Source of the DNA: Girardinichthys multiradiatus
Taxonomy: Eukaryota > Chordata > Actinopteri > Cyprinodontiformes > Goodeidae
Reading direction: 5' to 3'
DNA: 64,000 nt
Assembly: GCF_021462225.1 (NCBI RefSeq)
Contig: NC_061794.1
Span: forward strand, 16,757,784 to 16,821,783
Under the pieces are notes generated by a model. The model did no database searches. It was not told the DNA's origin and saw nothing but the letters and a program-made list of their open reading frames with translations. Both the position numbers and the translations under genes were made by a program. Shown here piece by piece: positions 33,616-44,938 of the stretch (its first letter is position 1; every line of letters begins with the position of its first letter).

Positions 33616-34257
33616 AGGGATAGTTCAGGATTTTATGAAGTGAGGATCAGTTAAAAGGTTATAAGCAGTTATTATTTCACATGCAGTACATAACTCTGGG
33701 TCTTCAGTTAGTATAAATCCATGTAAGCTAGTCCTGATGGCTCAAGTTAACAATCACTATTAATCAATGAATCATTAAACATCAGTCCAGTTTGCATTTG
33801 GTGGATATTTGCACAAAAAGCGATGATTATTTATACAGAAAGTGGAGGGAGGAGGTGGTGCGCCACCAGTGATCTTCCTGTGTGGACTGAGAATGGAACA
33901 TTTAAATTGTTTCTGGTCAGAGTAAAAATCTGTAAAATAAAATTAACAACAGTATTTTTGCTTTTAAAACAACTTAATTTTGTGTTCAGCAGTTAATCTG
34001 AACTGAAACTCCCCAAACACACAAATAGAGAGGAAACATGATTAATCATAGGTTTTTGATATGCACTGCTTTCACATTTTTGAGATTTGAGATGTTTAAG
34101 ATGGTAAAGATCCACTTGCGTTTAGTTCTTTTCAGAATAGCTTTTAGCTGTGGCCTCCAGAACCAGCTAATTTTAGTTTATACTAAATGATAATGACAAA
34201 AGAGTTGACATCAGAAGATAGTAACTGCCAATAATCTTTCAATCCTGAACTATCCCT
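33616..34257. mobile_element. piggyBac-like MITE with perfect 16-bp ends and TTAA flanks
   Basis: Starts AGGGATAGTTCAGGAT and ends with its exact reverse complement. Both ends are bordered by TTAA (33612-33615, 34258-34261). No protein is encoded. Confidence 0.8.
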
Positions 34258-34261
34258 TTAA

Positions 34262-35875
34262 GGCAAAAACACATCTTCAGAGCTATGTATAAAAATAAAG
34301 GTCTCACTGTGTTTTTTAAAACAAAAAAGTATTATTAATTTAAAACAATCTGGCAGATGTTTGTCTGAAGGAGCAATATGTTCCACAAAAATATAGTTGC
34401 AAACCATGAAAACAAGAAGTAGATACAAAAACACAAGTGTGATCAAATCCAACAGAATGGACAGATAAGAGAGCAAAAGTTATAAAGCTAGATGTAGTGA
34501 GTAGGAGAATAAACTGGGTCAGTAACCATGACTGTGTTGTAAAACACATAGCCACGGGGAGGAAGGTGTGGACAGCACTCGTCACGGAGACAGAAATAGA
34601 CAGAAAGACAGAAAAGAGGAGGGACATGCCGACAGTGGAAATAAAGACACACATCACAAGCAAGTGCATATTTTCCTGCTCTGACTGCAGCTCTGTCAGC
34701 CCCGTCTCCCCAGAAAGTGACAACAAACCTGATCCTGACAGCATTATTGCCAAAAATGTTCCTGCAGAAGGAATGCCACCTGTCAGTTTCTTAAAGGAGC
34801 AGTACACCTAAAAACTATAATTCTCCTCTCCGTTTTATCTTTTTCTCAAATTGTAATGACATGAGATCTATTTTATTTAGTGATAATTTATTAACATTGT
34901 ATGAATGATTTATCTGACCATTTTTTTATATGAAAGTTAATTTCTAATCAAGACTGTTTTCTTTTAATCCAAACATTCCCTATTCTTACACATTACACAT
35001 TTTAACTTTTATTTATTGTTAATTATGATGCAAGTCTCTCAAGTCCACAAATTCCTAAGGGATAAACAACAGGAAATGTGTTCAAATAAAAGTTTATATG
35101 TAAACAGCAAATTAAAATCTGATGCAAGGCAGAGGAATGGTAGCTGGAAGACTCTGCCAAAACCAACAGACCATAGTGAATTTAAGGTACATTTATCTTC
35201 TTTAAATGGCACACTTACATATGATGAATGTGTGGTTTACTCTTGCAGCTATGCTTCATATGAAATCTGCACATAACTGGTTATTTGTCTGCTTTGACAC
35301 TGTATCCACCTATAAGTAATAGTGAAAGAACAAGAAAAAGCTTCAAATCCAGGATAATTTGGTTTGAACCAATAGGAGCCATTCAACAAAAGCCAGAGAA
35401 GACAAATTTGAGTCTACAACATTGTCATGTGTTCTGGAAAAGGAAAACAAGAGGGAAGGAATGGCAGATAAAGGTGGAGGAATAATGAGAGATTGTATTT
35501 GTTGGCTTGTGTGTTCATTATGAGATGCCTTCTGCCCTGCCATCGGGACGGAAACAGCTGTTCCCGTTTTCACAGTAACAAGAGAAATGTTGGACATTAA
35601 AAAAAATGAGGGATTCCTACCAGACTGTGTGTGTGTTTATATTCCGTCTTTCTGTGCGACAGAAAGTACTTTGCTGTTTTCATTTTCATGAAAACATTTT
35701 AAGGAGTAAAGCAGCAACCAGAGGAAACAAAGTGACAGGAGGTGATTCTCTGTGGCTTGTTTTGACTCTCAAAGTGCTCTGTCACAGTCAGAGACATGCT
35801 CAGCTGCCAGCGTAATACAGTCAGCTCAGGGCGGATGCTCTCTGACACAATATCACCATTTATATCAGCAGCTGT
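34262..35875. other. intergenic, no convincing gene
   Basis: Holds two overlapping antisense open frames (34340-34807 minus, 155 codons; 34497-34811 plus, 104 codons), neither with a recognisable domain or splice context. The rest is AT-rich and unassigned. Confidence 0.4.
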
Positions 35876-35879
35876 TACA

Positions 35880-36920
35880 GTGCTTTGAAAAATAACTTGT
35901 ACCACATTCAATTGTTTTCACATTTTATTTGACTCACCCACATAAAGTAGTACGTAATTGTAAAACGGATGGAAAATAGTACTGAATTTACAACTTTTCT
36001 TAAATAGAAATTGTATTCAGCCCCTTTACTCTGATACTCCTAAATCAGATCCAGTGCCACCAGTTGCCTTCAGAAGTTACATAATTATTGTAGTTTAATC
36101 TCAGTATAAATCCAGGTGCTCTGTGAAGGCCTCAGAGGTTTGTTAGAGAACATCATTAAGCAAACGTCATCATAAAGACCAAGAAACACACCACAAGGTC
36201 TTGGGATACAGTTGTGGAAAATGTTAAAGCAGAGTTAGGTTATAAAGAAGTGACCTAAACATCCAATAGAGGACTCTTCTATCCATCATCTGACAATGGA
36301 AAAATTGTAGTTTAACTGCAAACCTACAAGGCCATCTTCGTAAACTGTCCGGACAGATGAGGTGAGCATCAATCAGAGAATCAGTCATAAAACTCATAAT
36401 AACTAGCTGCAGAAATGCACAGCTCAGGTGGGAAAGGACAGCTTTGAGGCACATCCTTTACATATCTGAAATGTTTGGCCTACAAGCAAATTGCAACAAG
36501 GGCCAAAGAACTACTAACATCGTACATCATGCTGTGTGAATGTAATACACAGGGAAGCTGGACAGCGTTGATAGAGAAGATGAATGTAGTTAAATACAAG
36601 GCAACCCTTAAAGGAAACCTGTTAGAGGCTAAAGATCTAACACTGGGGTGGAGGTTTACATTTCAGCAGGACAATTACCTAAACATACAAGTAGAGCTAC
36701 AATGGAACAGACTGGATTATGGCACATGTATGCATCACAATGGCCCAGACCAAAATCCAATTGAGAATATGTGACAAGACTTGAACAAAGATGTTCAGAC
36801 ACTCCACTGCTCTGAGGCTGTTTTGTAAAGGACAGAAATAGTAATCTCTAGATGTGCAAAGCTGGTAGAGACATACTTGTAAAGGATGACAAATGTGCTG
36901 GCAGCAAAAGGTGGTTTTAT
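35880..36920 (+). mobile_element. Tc1-like element remnant
   Basis: Near-full-length fossil of the family at 20390-21180, opposite orientation. It starts near ACATTTTATTTGACTCACCC and has a TTTAATCTCAGTATAAATCC block. Transposase scraps are GGRFTFQQDNYLNIQ-like with DQNPIENM near 36660-36774, and an end truncated by the LINE fragment at 36925. Confidence 0.75.
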
Positions 36921-36924
36921 AGCA

Positions 36925-37445
36925 GGAAGTCAATTCAATTAATAAAAAATACTTTATATATCCCAAAGGGAAATTAAATGTTATAGCTCATATTAAGCAA
37001 GTTTCTTCACAGAGCCGTTGTAGATGCTGATGGCTGTGGGCAGGAAGGATCTCCTGCAGTGGTCTGTCTTACAGCAGATCTAAAGAATCCTCTGACTAAA
37101 AGACACTCTGTTGTTGTACAGCAGTCTGATGAAGAGGATGCTCAGTGTTCTCCATAATGTTCTTCATTTTATGAAGAACTCCTCTTTGCACAATGATCTC
37201 CAGAGGAGTCGCCAGAACAGAGCCAGCCTTCTTTATCAGCTTGTTGATCCACCCTACAACTGCAGTATCATCTGAGTATTTGTGCAGATGACAGGAGTCT
37301 GTCTTGTACTGGAAGTCTGAGGTGTACAGAGTGAAAATGTATGGTGCAAGTACAGTCCCCTGTGGTGCTCCTGTGCTGCTGATGACCTGGTTAGACACAT
37401 AACCCTTTTTTTCAAAGTGTGGGGTGGGGTCCAAATTTGGGGGGA
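36925..37445 (-). mobile_element. non-LTR retrotransposon 3' fragment
   Basis: On the minus strand a frame reads SNQVISSTGAPQGTVLAPYI, FTLYTSDFQYKTDSCHLHKY and SDDTAVVGWI. These are the LINE reverse-transcriptase GAPQGTVL and [FY]-x-DD-like blocks (here YSDDTAVV). It ends toward 36930 with a TTTCCCTTTGGGATATATAAAGT-like 3' tail. 5'-truncated and broken; the clade is not assigned. Confidence 0.68.
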
Positions 37446-38900
37446 GTAAAGGGGAGTCATGACAGGGGGTAGGAAGAACCTTCCTGATATTTATTTATAT
37501 TTTATATTATGCAAGCAGTACGTATGTATAGCCGTTCAGTATTGCAGCTGGGGCTTGGTTTCACCTTGAACAAATAAGCGTTGCCATGGTGAAACAGCAA
37601 GACAAGGGCCAAGAGCACCTGGCTGTGGCATGGTTCCACTGCAGCCTCTTAAAATGCAACACATTGTTTTACTTCTATCTTTGAGTTAGACACGGCTGCT
37701 GCACAGTCCACTTTATTTTCGAAAGTGTAGTTCTTGTTTGCTTCTTTATTTAAAAAAAACAAAAAACATTGTTGAGACAAAAAAAGGACAAAAAAGTATC
37801 ATGGAAATGTATTTAAAAACAAGAAATATAGTAAGACCAGAAATATTCTATAGGAATAAGGAGACAATCCCAAATGTGAGTTTAGTGGAAGGGTATCTAG
37901 AATAAACCAAAATCATCAAGCATAGCACTCCAGAGGCAGCCATGGAGACACATCAAGTCACGAACTTCCAATCAGAGAACCCAACAATGTTGGATTGTTG
38001 AAAAAGCTGGCTATGTTCTGTGACCAGCTCAGAAATACACTTTTCTAGAGTACTTCAGACATTACTGTTTATAAAACAAGTGTGAGCATTTTCTGTGCTA
38101 AACCTAACTTCATGCTAATGGACAACAATAACCTCCACAGTGCTCTAAGAACATTTGTATGGAACAATAAGGCACATTTAACTATTTTAACTTGTGTTTG
38201 TTTAGGTATTTTTAGCCCAACAGAGGTCTATTAGTTCCATTAAAGAAAAATCTTAATATTATGTGAAGCCTACCTCAAATATAACAATAATAATAGTTCT
38301 GTTTGAGTAAATGCTACAGATTTTCATGTTGTCTACAAAGGACTCTTGTTGTTGTCTTGACCTTAAGTCAGTCAAACAACTGACGTAGAAACAGCCAATA
38401 TTAGCAATTCTGTTGTGACTAATAAGTGTAACTAATGCCAGACGGTGGCATATTATATGATTACAGAATGGTTTAACACAGTCACACAAGGAAAATGACA
38501 AGTCTTGGCAGAGAAGTTTATTATGCATTCATGTGTTTATGAAAATTACATTATGCACCAACACATGTTGATTTTAACAGCAAAATCTAAATACACACAT
38601 ATTGGCATGCTCCATATGAATGTGATGATGTGAAATTAGAGATCACCATTGAATTCATAGTAAACTGAATACATCAGTTAAAGTAACTGTAAGGAATACT
38701 TTACCTTGAGAGAAAATAATGAAACATGTTTGCCTAAAAAATAATAATAATAATAACAATGCCATTGTGTAAAAATAAGATAAGCAATATTGTTGTGGTT
38801 ACAGTGCATTGTACAAAGTAAGCTAATATTTTTTTTTTACTTTACAACATTCTTTTGCATTTTGTATTAGTCCCACATTCACTCTGGATTATTCTGAATA
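37446..38900. other. intergenic, nothing recognised
   Basis: AT-rich sequence with no recognisable gene or repeat. Confidence 0.45.
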
Positions 38901-39007
38901 GCTTTGTAACAACTAAGAGTTCTGTTCTGTTTGGCAGAGCAGGTCAGCTGGGACAGAACCAGCTGCCTTATAAACAAACCTGTATATTCCAATCCCAGCA
39001 TCAGTTC

Positions 39008-39377
<370 letters not shown>

Positions 39378-39558
39378 TATGAATATCCAATAATGACATA
39401 GATCCAGTATCCAGTTTGGAGCCACAGTAAATGACATTGACCTTTAATGGAAACCCTACCACAGGGCCTTCCATACTTCCATGTTCATTTCAATCTATGA
39501 AAAAATCCCAAGGGTTATAAACAAACAGTACAGGAATGAACAAGATCAACCACTGACC

Positions 39559-39908
39559 TCAGATATTTTTTTCTTCTTCATCACCACTGCTAGAGGAGGA
39601 TGGTGGCACGTCTTCACCCAGCCTCTTTAGTTTGGCCTTGTAATAGGCCTTTTTCATCCTGAAGGCCTTCTCCTTCTGTCGAGCAGCTTTCCTTTTCTCC
39701 CTTACCAGCTCCTGTTCCCATGCAAGCACCTTCATCCTGTTTTCCCACTCCAGGATCTTCATCTGTTCCAGCTGCTCCAAGGCCTCTGTCCGCTGCTGAA
39801 AATCAAATCTTGATAAGTCCACAGTGTCATGATGAGCTAGTCGGCGGCTGACGTCCTCCTCCTTGATGTCAGATGGGTGAAGATGATGGTTGATGGTCCT
39901 TGAGGTTC
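39559..39908 (-). CDS. unnamed zinc-finger-like gene, exon 3
   Basis: The acceptor is TATCCTCACAG. Encodes TSRTINHHLHPSDIKEEDVS, then the charged helical segment (DFQQRTEALEQLEQMK, KAYYKAKLKRLGEDVPP) and an S5GDEEE tail, stop TGA at 39561-39559. Confidence 0.78.
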
Positions 39909-42900
39909 CTGTGAGGATAGAGGTAACAAAGAAGTGCAGTTTGAATGTTTGTTTAAACGTGACAAGCAAAACAGCTTGTGAACTATTTCCCTAGTTTCGA
40001 TTTTGACACTGTCGCTCACCACCCAGGGTGGAATCCGATGGTAGGCGGCACTAGAGAGTGGTGATCTGATTCATATCTTCTGAGTCAATACTAAAGGGCT
40101 ATTGAAAGGCCTGCACTTTATTATCTGAAAATATAAAATTACTTAGATTGACCAGACCTGAGTTTTTTGTACATGGATTCGTTAACAAAATCAGGTTTAA
40201 TAGACCTGTATACTATTGGAGACAAAACAAACAAAAGGAGCATTTTTAATAATTTTTCTACATTAGGATCCACTTTATTTGAGACAAAGCTGTGACATTT
40301 ACCTGGACCAAATTATTCTACAAAAAAACTGTTGCTGTGCAAAACGTTTACTCTGTTTCATTTACAAAAAGCAAAACAGAAATGATCTCCTCTTAAAAAT
40401 CTTGTTAAGAGTCGTGTCTTATTCTCAACACGGGCGGCTCGTGCATGTCTCTATTCATCCAAGAACTGCCACAGCTATAGCTGGTTTAGTGAACACAAGG
40501 TAGGTCAGCTAACACGTTTCACAATGAGAGTGTTCCACAGGGTACTTCAGAGTACCTTGTGTATTACCTGTGCATTACAGTGTATTTCAGAAAGAAATGA
40601 TTTGTGTGTTAAAATTTTATCAAATACAGATTTACACAAATGGTCCAAGATTACAGTTTTTGCAGTAGACAAAAACTTGCACTTTAGTCTGAGTCACAAC
40701 GCCATGCAAAGTCATGCAGCAAAGGTAAGATCTGGTTAACTGCAAATGCTAATTTGGACATACTATTATAGTGAAGCACATTATCCTCTCCTATAAACAG
40801 TAATTTTGCTTTCATTGATATCTGATGTGTGCATCAATTTCTATTTATCAGAAACTGACAAACGTCTATTTAACGCTTTCAAAGAAAATCAGATCCCTTC
40901 TAAAATAGTGAGTAGGAAATTTATAATAGGTGATAAATCATCATTGTGAAGAAACAAACTTTAAAACTCAAGGGATATTTATAATGGATAAGTCACATCC
41001 TCAAACCCCATTCCTGGGATTAGTTTTGACAGTCCACAGCCACGCTATATATAAACCAACTGATAACAGGATTCCCCACCTTACTAATCACCTCGATTCA
41101 TTAAGACTCTTACTGCAGGGTGCTTATTGTCAGTAAAAACTAAAGTATATTCTGAGTATCCAAACCTGTCACATCACTATCTGTTAATACCCTGAGCAGG
41201 AAACAGGAACAGATTGTCACAAGCGGCTGGCTTGAAAAAAACCAAACTATTTGGCCTTTACTTAAATCTTTATCTGTCGGTACCTGGGGCTGTGAAGTAG
41301 GCAACGGGAAATGCTGCATCCTGCACCTCTGCATTGTGGGAGCTGGAGTTTGTAGCGGGACTCTGGTGCAGCTCTGACCAGTCACTGCCTGAGATTCTGT
41401 CCAAAGCTTCACGCTGGAGGGTGAGGGCCATTTGCTCCTTGATCTTCTCTACCTAATAAGGAGGTGGCGGGCAACAAAATTCCCTCTTAGGAATCCAATG
41501 TGTAGGACTTATGAGCAACTTACAACCTATTGTTATTATCATATAAATAAATTTAAAAAAAAAAACGTTTTAAATATTTACCCGATTCATGTTGCCATTC
41601 ATCTGTCTTGCATCGCCTATTAAACCGCCTGCAATAATGGACAGAAAGGACAGAGAGAGATGGGGAATGTCTGGAGGTAAATGTTAACAAAGAGCGCCTC
41701 CATCTGTTGGATGCAGGTATAACCTTACCTTAGTAGGTAGTAAAAAAAAAACATTCATGGCTTCATCAATCAGGTCTGTACAAATTTTAGCATAGAAAGC
41801 ACAAAGTCAAAACCTATAATCTCATTACTAGCAACATTATATTGAGGACAGAGTGTTTTCTTTGAATTTAAAAACAACTTAGCGTTTAAATTACCAGCCT
41901 GCTAACTGAATTAGGCTTATCTGATCATGCTTGTAAAGAGAATTTTGGACAGTAGTTTAAGTCTTATTAAGAAAAATGTTTTGTGTACACTCTGCTAAAC
42001 TTTGCTTGAAAAATAATTATTAAATAAAATGTTATACCAGAGAAATAACAAAAGTTCAACTCAGTTTATTTCAATTAAATTATTGGCAATAATATTGATG
42101 CGGTGTCTAGTACTGTTTCACTGTGCAACAAGAATAGCAATTTTCTGAAAGATATTGCCACCATTGTAGTAGCACAACCTCACACTCAAAATTCAGAAAA
42201 AAATGAAAAAATAAATAAATAATCGACATAATAGTTTTTACAAAGTTAACAGTGACACGATTATTGATACAGCAGTTACAACTCTCCTTTGCCTATTAGT
42301 CTTTCTGTGTTGATTTGTGATTGTTTTAGATCATTATCCTGGTGAAAGAACCAATGACAATCCATTTTCTATTTTGTGGCGGAGTACATTCGGTTTTTAT
42401 TTGAATTTTTCTGGCATTTTAAAGATTTAATGATCACATGCACTTGAACAAGGTTCCCCGGGCCTTTCAAAGAGAACAGGCCCACAGCCTTACAGATCCT
42501 CCACCATACTTAACAGCTGGTATGAGGTGCTTTTCCACATAATCATCCTTTGTTTTACATCAAACTCACCAGGATGGGATTTTGCTGACTAGCTCAATCG
42601 CAGAATCATCTAAGATGGCATTTAATAGTAGGCTAATAGGAGGCTATGAACCCCGACTCTTACCACATGTCTAACAGCCAGCCTTGGAATTTTACTAATT
42701 GTTTTACACCTGCCCTGTGCGTATTGTGAAGATAAACCCTGGTCCTTCTCCAGCCTTGTTGGTAACAAACTCCAGTTTTTTTGGGGGGGGGGGGTTTTTA
42801 CTTCATACTTATGTGATATTCTTGTAGCCAATTCCTGATTGATGAAGGTCAACGCAAATCTGCCTGACTTGAATCATATGTTGTCTTTCCCGTTTTATAG

Positions 42901-43619
42901 AGCAGCTAAAATTGATGGGCGTTTTTGCAAACAGGAAACAATTGATTACTAATTAAACATTCAGCTGACACTCTGATCAACTTGAGAAAGTAAAAATGAA
43001 ATTTAGCATAAGTTACATTTAATTCACATGAATTGTAAGAGGACCCAAATAAGAGAGAAGTGGATGTTTTTAGCAAGAAGCAGGTTGATTTTTTCAACAA
43101 CAACAAAAAAAATTTACATAAATAATTATGATTTAAGAAAGTTTGAAAGGATTAAGACACAATCTAGAGCTTGTGACAAGTGATTAAAAACTCAGTCATC
43201 TCAGCAACTTGCACATCCCTGCATATCCATGTGTGCTGACTCAGGTGTATAATTTATGCTTTAATCGCACAGTGCTGGTTGACCAATAACACCACGAAGA
43301 TTACAAAGATAAATAAACAAACACAACGCGTGTCACTCAGCAGAAACCAACTCAACAGTGTTTAGCATTATTGAGGTTGTTTCCTGCTATAAAGACAGAA
43401 GGAGGCGGACTAACCTTCCAGCAGCTTGCGGACCGCCGCTTTGTGGCCAGCTCCGCCTGCGTGGCTGGTGAGAGCAGCCTCGCCCATGGTCTGAAGTTTG
43501 ATTGATTTACAGCAGGCCCTGCACCGAGCGAAGTGGATGTCATCGGCGTCTTTGACCAGCCAGTCCTTGAAAGCGTCCTTTGTCAGCCAGGAATCCTGGA
43601 ATTTACATTTCCCAGGCAT
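39559..43619 (-). CDS. unnamed 239-aa zinc-finger-like / coiled-coil protein, 3 exons
   Basis: Minus-strand gene with exons 43619-43415, 41448-41284 and 39908-39559. Both introns are phase 1 with GT-AG borders and the exons total 720 nt with one stop. Residues 1-68 (start MPGKCKFQDSWLTKDAFKDW) hold a C-x2-C...H-x5-H module (RCRACCKS...SHAGGAGHK) like the BED/C2H2-related fingers found with transposase-derived proteins. Residues 69-123 form a linker; the last 116 are highly charged and helical (EQLEQMKILEWENRMKVLAW, EKRKAARQKEK), ending in an acidic serine-rich tail. DNA binding is plausible but not shown. I do not recognise an orthologue. The ATG has A at -3. It converges on celsr3 and diverges from wdr6, 1249 bp away. 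Confidence 0.75.
39909..41283 (-). other. intron of the minus-strand gene, nothing recognised
   Basis: No repeat or additional exon recognised. Confidence 0.45.
41284..41448 (-). CDS. unnamed zinc-finger-like gene, exon 2
   Basis: Preceded on the minus strand by TTATTAGGTAG and followed by CCCCAG/GTACCG. Encodes KIKEQMALTLQREALDRISG, then SDWSELHQSPA and AAFPVAYFTAPG. The upstream AG (TTATTAG) would break the phase, so the second AG is chosen. Confidence 0.7.
42100..42860. mobile_element. Tc1-like element remnant (second family)
   Basis: Contains ATCATTATCCTGGTGAAAGAAC, CCCCGGGCCTTTCAAAGAGAA, CAGGCCCACAGCCTTACAGA and CCTCCACCATACTTAACAGC, a block order typical of another fish Tc1-like family. 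It lies in the first intron of the minus-strand gene and has no usable frame. Confidence 0.6.
43415..43619 (-). CDS. unnamed zinc-finger-like gene, exon 1
   Basis: Start codon at 43619-43617 in the context AACCATGC. Encodes the 68-residue zinc-finger-like module and stops in phase 1 at CTGGAAG/GTTAGT. Confidence 0.78.
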
Positions 43620-43954
43620 GGTTAGCTTAAAAGTTAGCTGGACCGCTATCCAATGCGGAAACCTAAAGAAACCTATTAGTCGTATTTTGTCTTGTGATGC
43701 GTTTATGTCCTCTGGGAAAATGTGTTCATGGTAGTATCCATGCTAAAGAAGAAAAAAAGTTTCGACAAAACGTAAAACAGTTTTATACAAAGTTTTAATG
43801 ATCTAGCAAACATAAAACTAATTTACCATTTTAATCTATTTCACGAATAACAGAAACGCCTCAATTTTGTGTTTTTTGATTAAATCATTTTTACAGTATT
43901 GGGAAAAAATAAATAAAACAAATAAATAACTCTATATAATATACAGTTTCTGTC

Positions 43955-44130
43955 ATAATTCATACCTCAGAGAGAACCTGTGGGAGGAGCCAAAGATTGA
44001 GGTGATGGCAAGAAAGCCTTCCAACCTCAACGACTTGGAGATCATCACCAAAGATCTTCAAAATACCAGTGGAGACACGCAAAACGCTGGTCAGCAATTA
44101 TAAGGGTTTGATTGCTGTAATGGCAATAAC
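43955..44130 (+). mobile_element. Tc1-like transposase C-terminal fragment
   Basis: The plus frame reads NLWEEPKIEVMARKPSNLND and LEIITKDLQN. This resembles the NLW...VxARKPxNLxELE region after the catalytic Glu of Tc1-like transposases. Short and isolated in the intergenic space between two divergent genes. Confidence 0.55.
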
Positions 44131-44868
44131 TATTTTTCTTTTAATTATTGGGGTGGGTATAAATAATAAACAGTAATGCAAGCTATTTAATTCAAATGTT
44201 AAAAAAATTGGCGCCCCATATTTGAGAGATGGTAGAATAATTTCCTATATAAACCCAACTTCTTGGTTAAATTAAAATAGTTTCAAATCTAAATTCGCGA
44301 GAGGTATAAATAATTCTGGCCTCAACAGTATTTCTTCAAAGTGCACACTCTCAAGTAAAACAATTTTCCAAAAAACACTTCAACGCAGCACACTGCTTCG
44401 CTTTTTATCACATGTCTTCTTTTGGCCAATAAGCACAACTTATTTTTCCTGTAGCCAATCAGCTTTTAGGAATCTGGTCTTGTAGGTTTATTGGTTAGCG
44501 TAGACAGGAATTAGTACAGTTGCACATGTGGACTAAATTGCTGTTCTTTGAAGTAAATAAAATTGATAATATATGGGTTTTAGAAATGTTTCATCTGTAT
44601 GTAAAGTTCTGAGGAGGTACGCATTAAAAATCATTCCATTTTCTGTTTGTAGTGGTAATAAATGTAAATGTATTCTGCTATTCGCTTGTTTGGCTAACAG
44701 AAAGGCTTGTCGAGCAGGATGTTTTATTGTTAATATGAGCCAACCACACTATTCGTTTCTAGCCTTTACCGAATCAATTTTTTTTAGCTTTAAAACATAG
44801 TAACTTTGTATCTTTCGGGAGGCTTTCAGAATGTTTCTGAAATAGAAATTAAACACTACCCATGAAAG

Positions 44869-44938
44869 ATGGAGACTGCTGCCTTGGTAGTGCCTATCAC
44901 AGGTTTGGAGTTGTTTCAGCACCGGTTCCTGCTGGCAG
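44869..44938 (+). CDS. wdr6: wdr6 exon 1
   Basis: ATG at 44869 (AAGATGG, good context) encodes [20 protein letters not shown] and LLAG. The donor is GCAG/GTAAGT. Another ATG seven bases earlier (44862) opens a different, overlapping frame. Confidence 0.9.
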
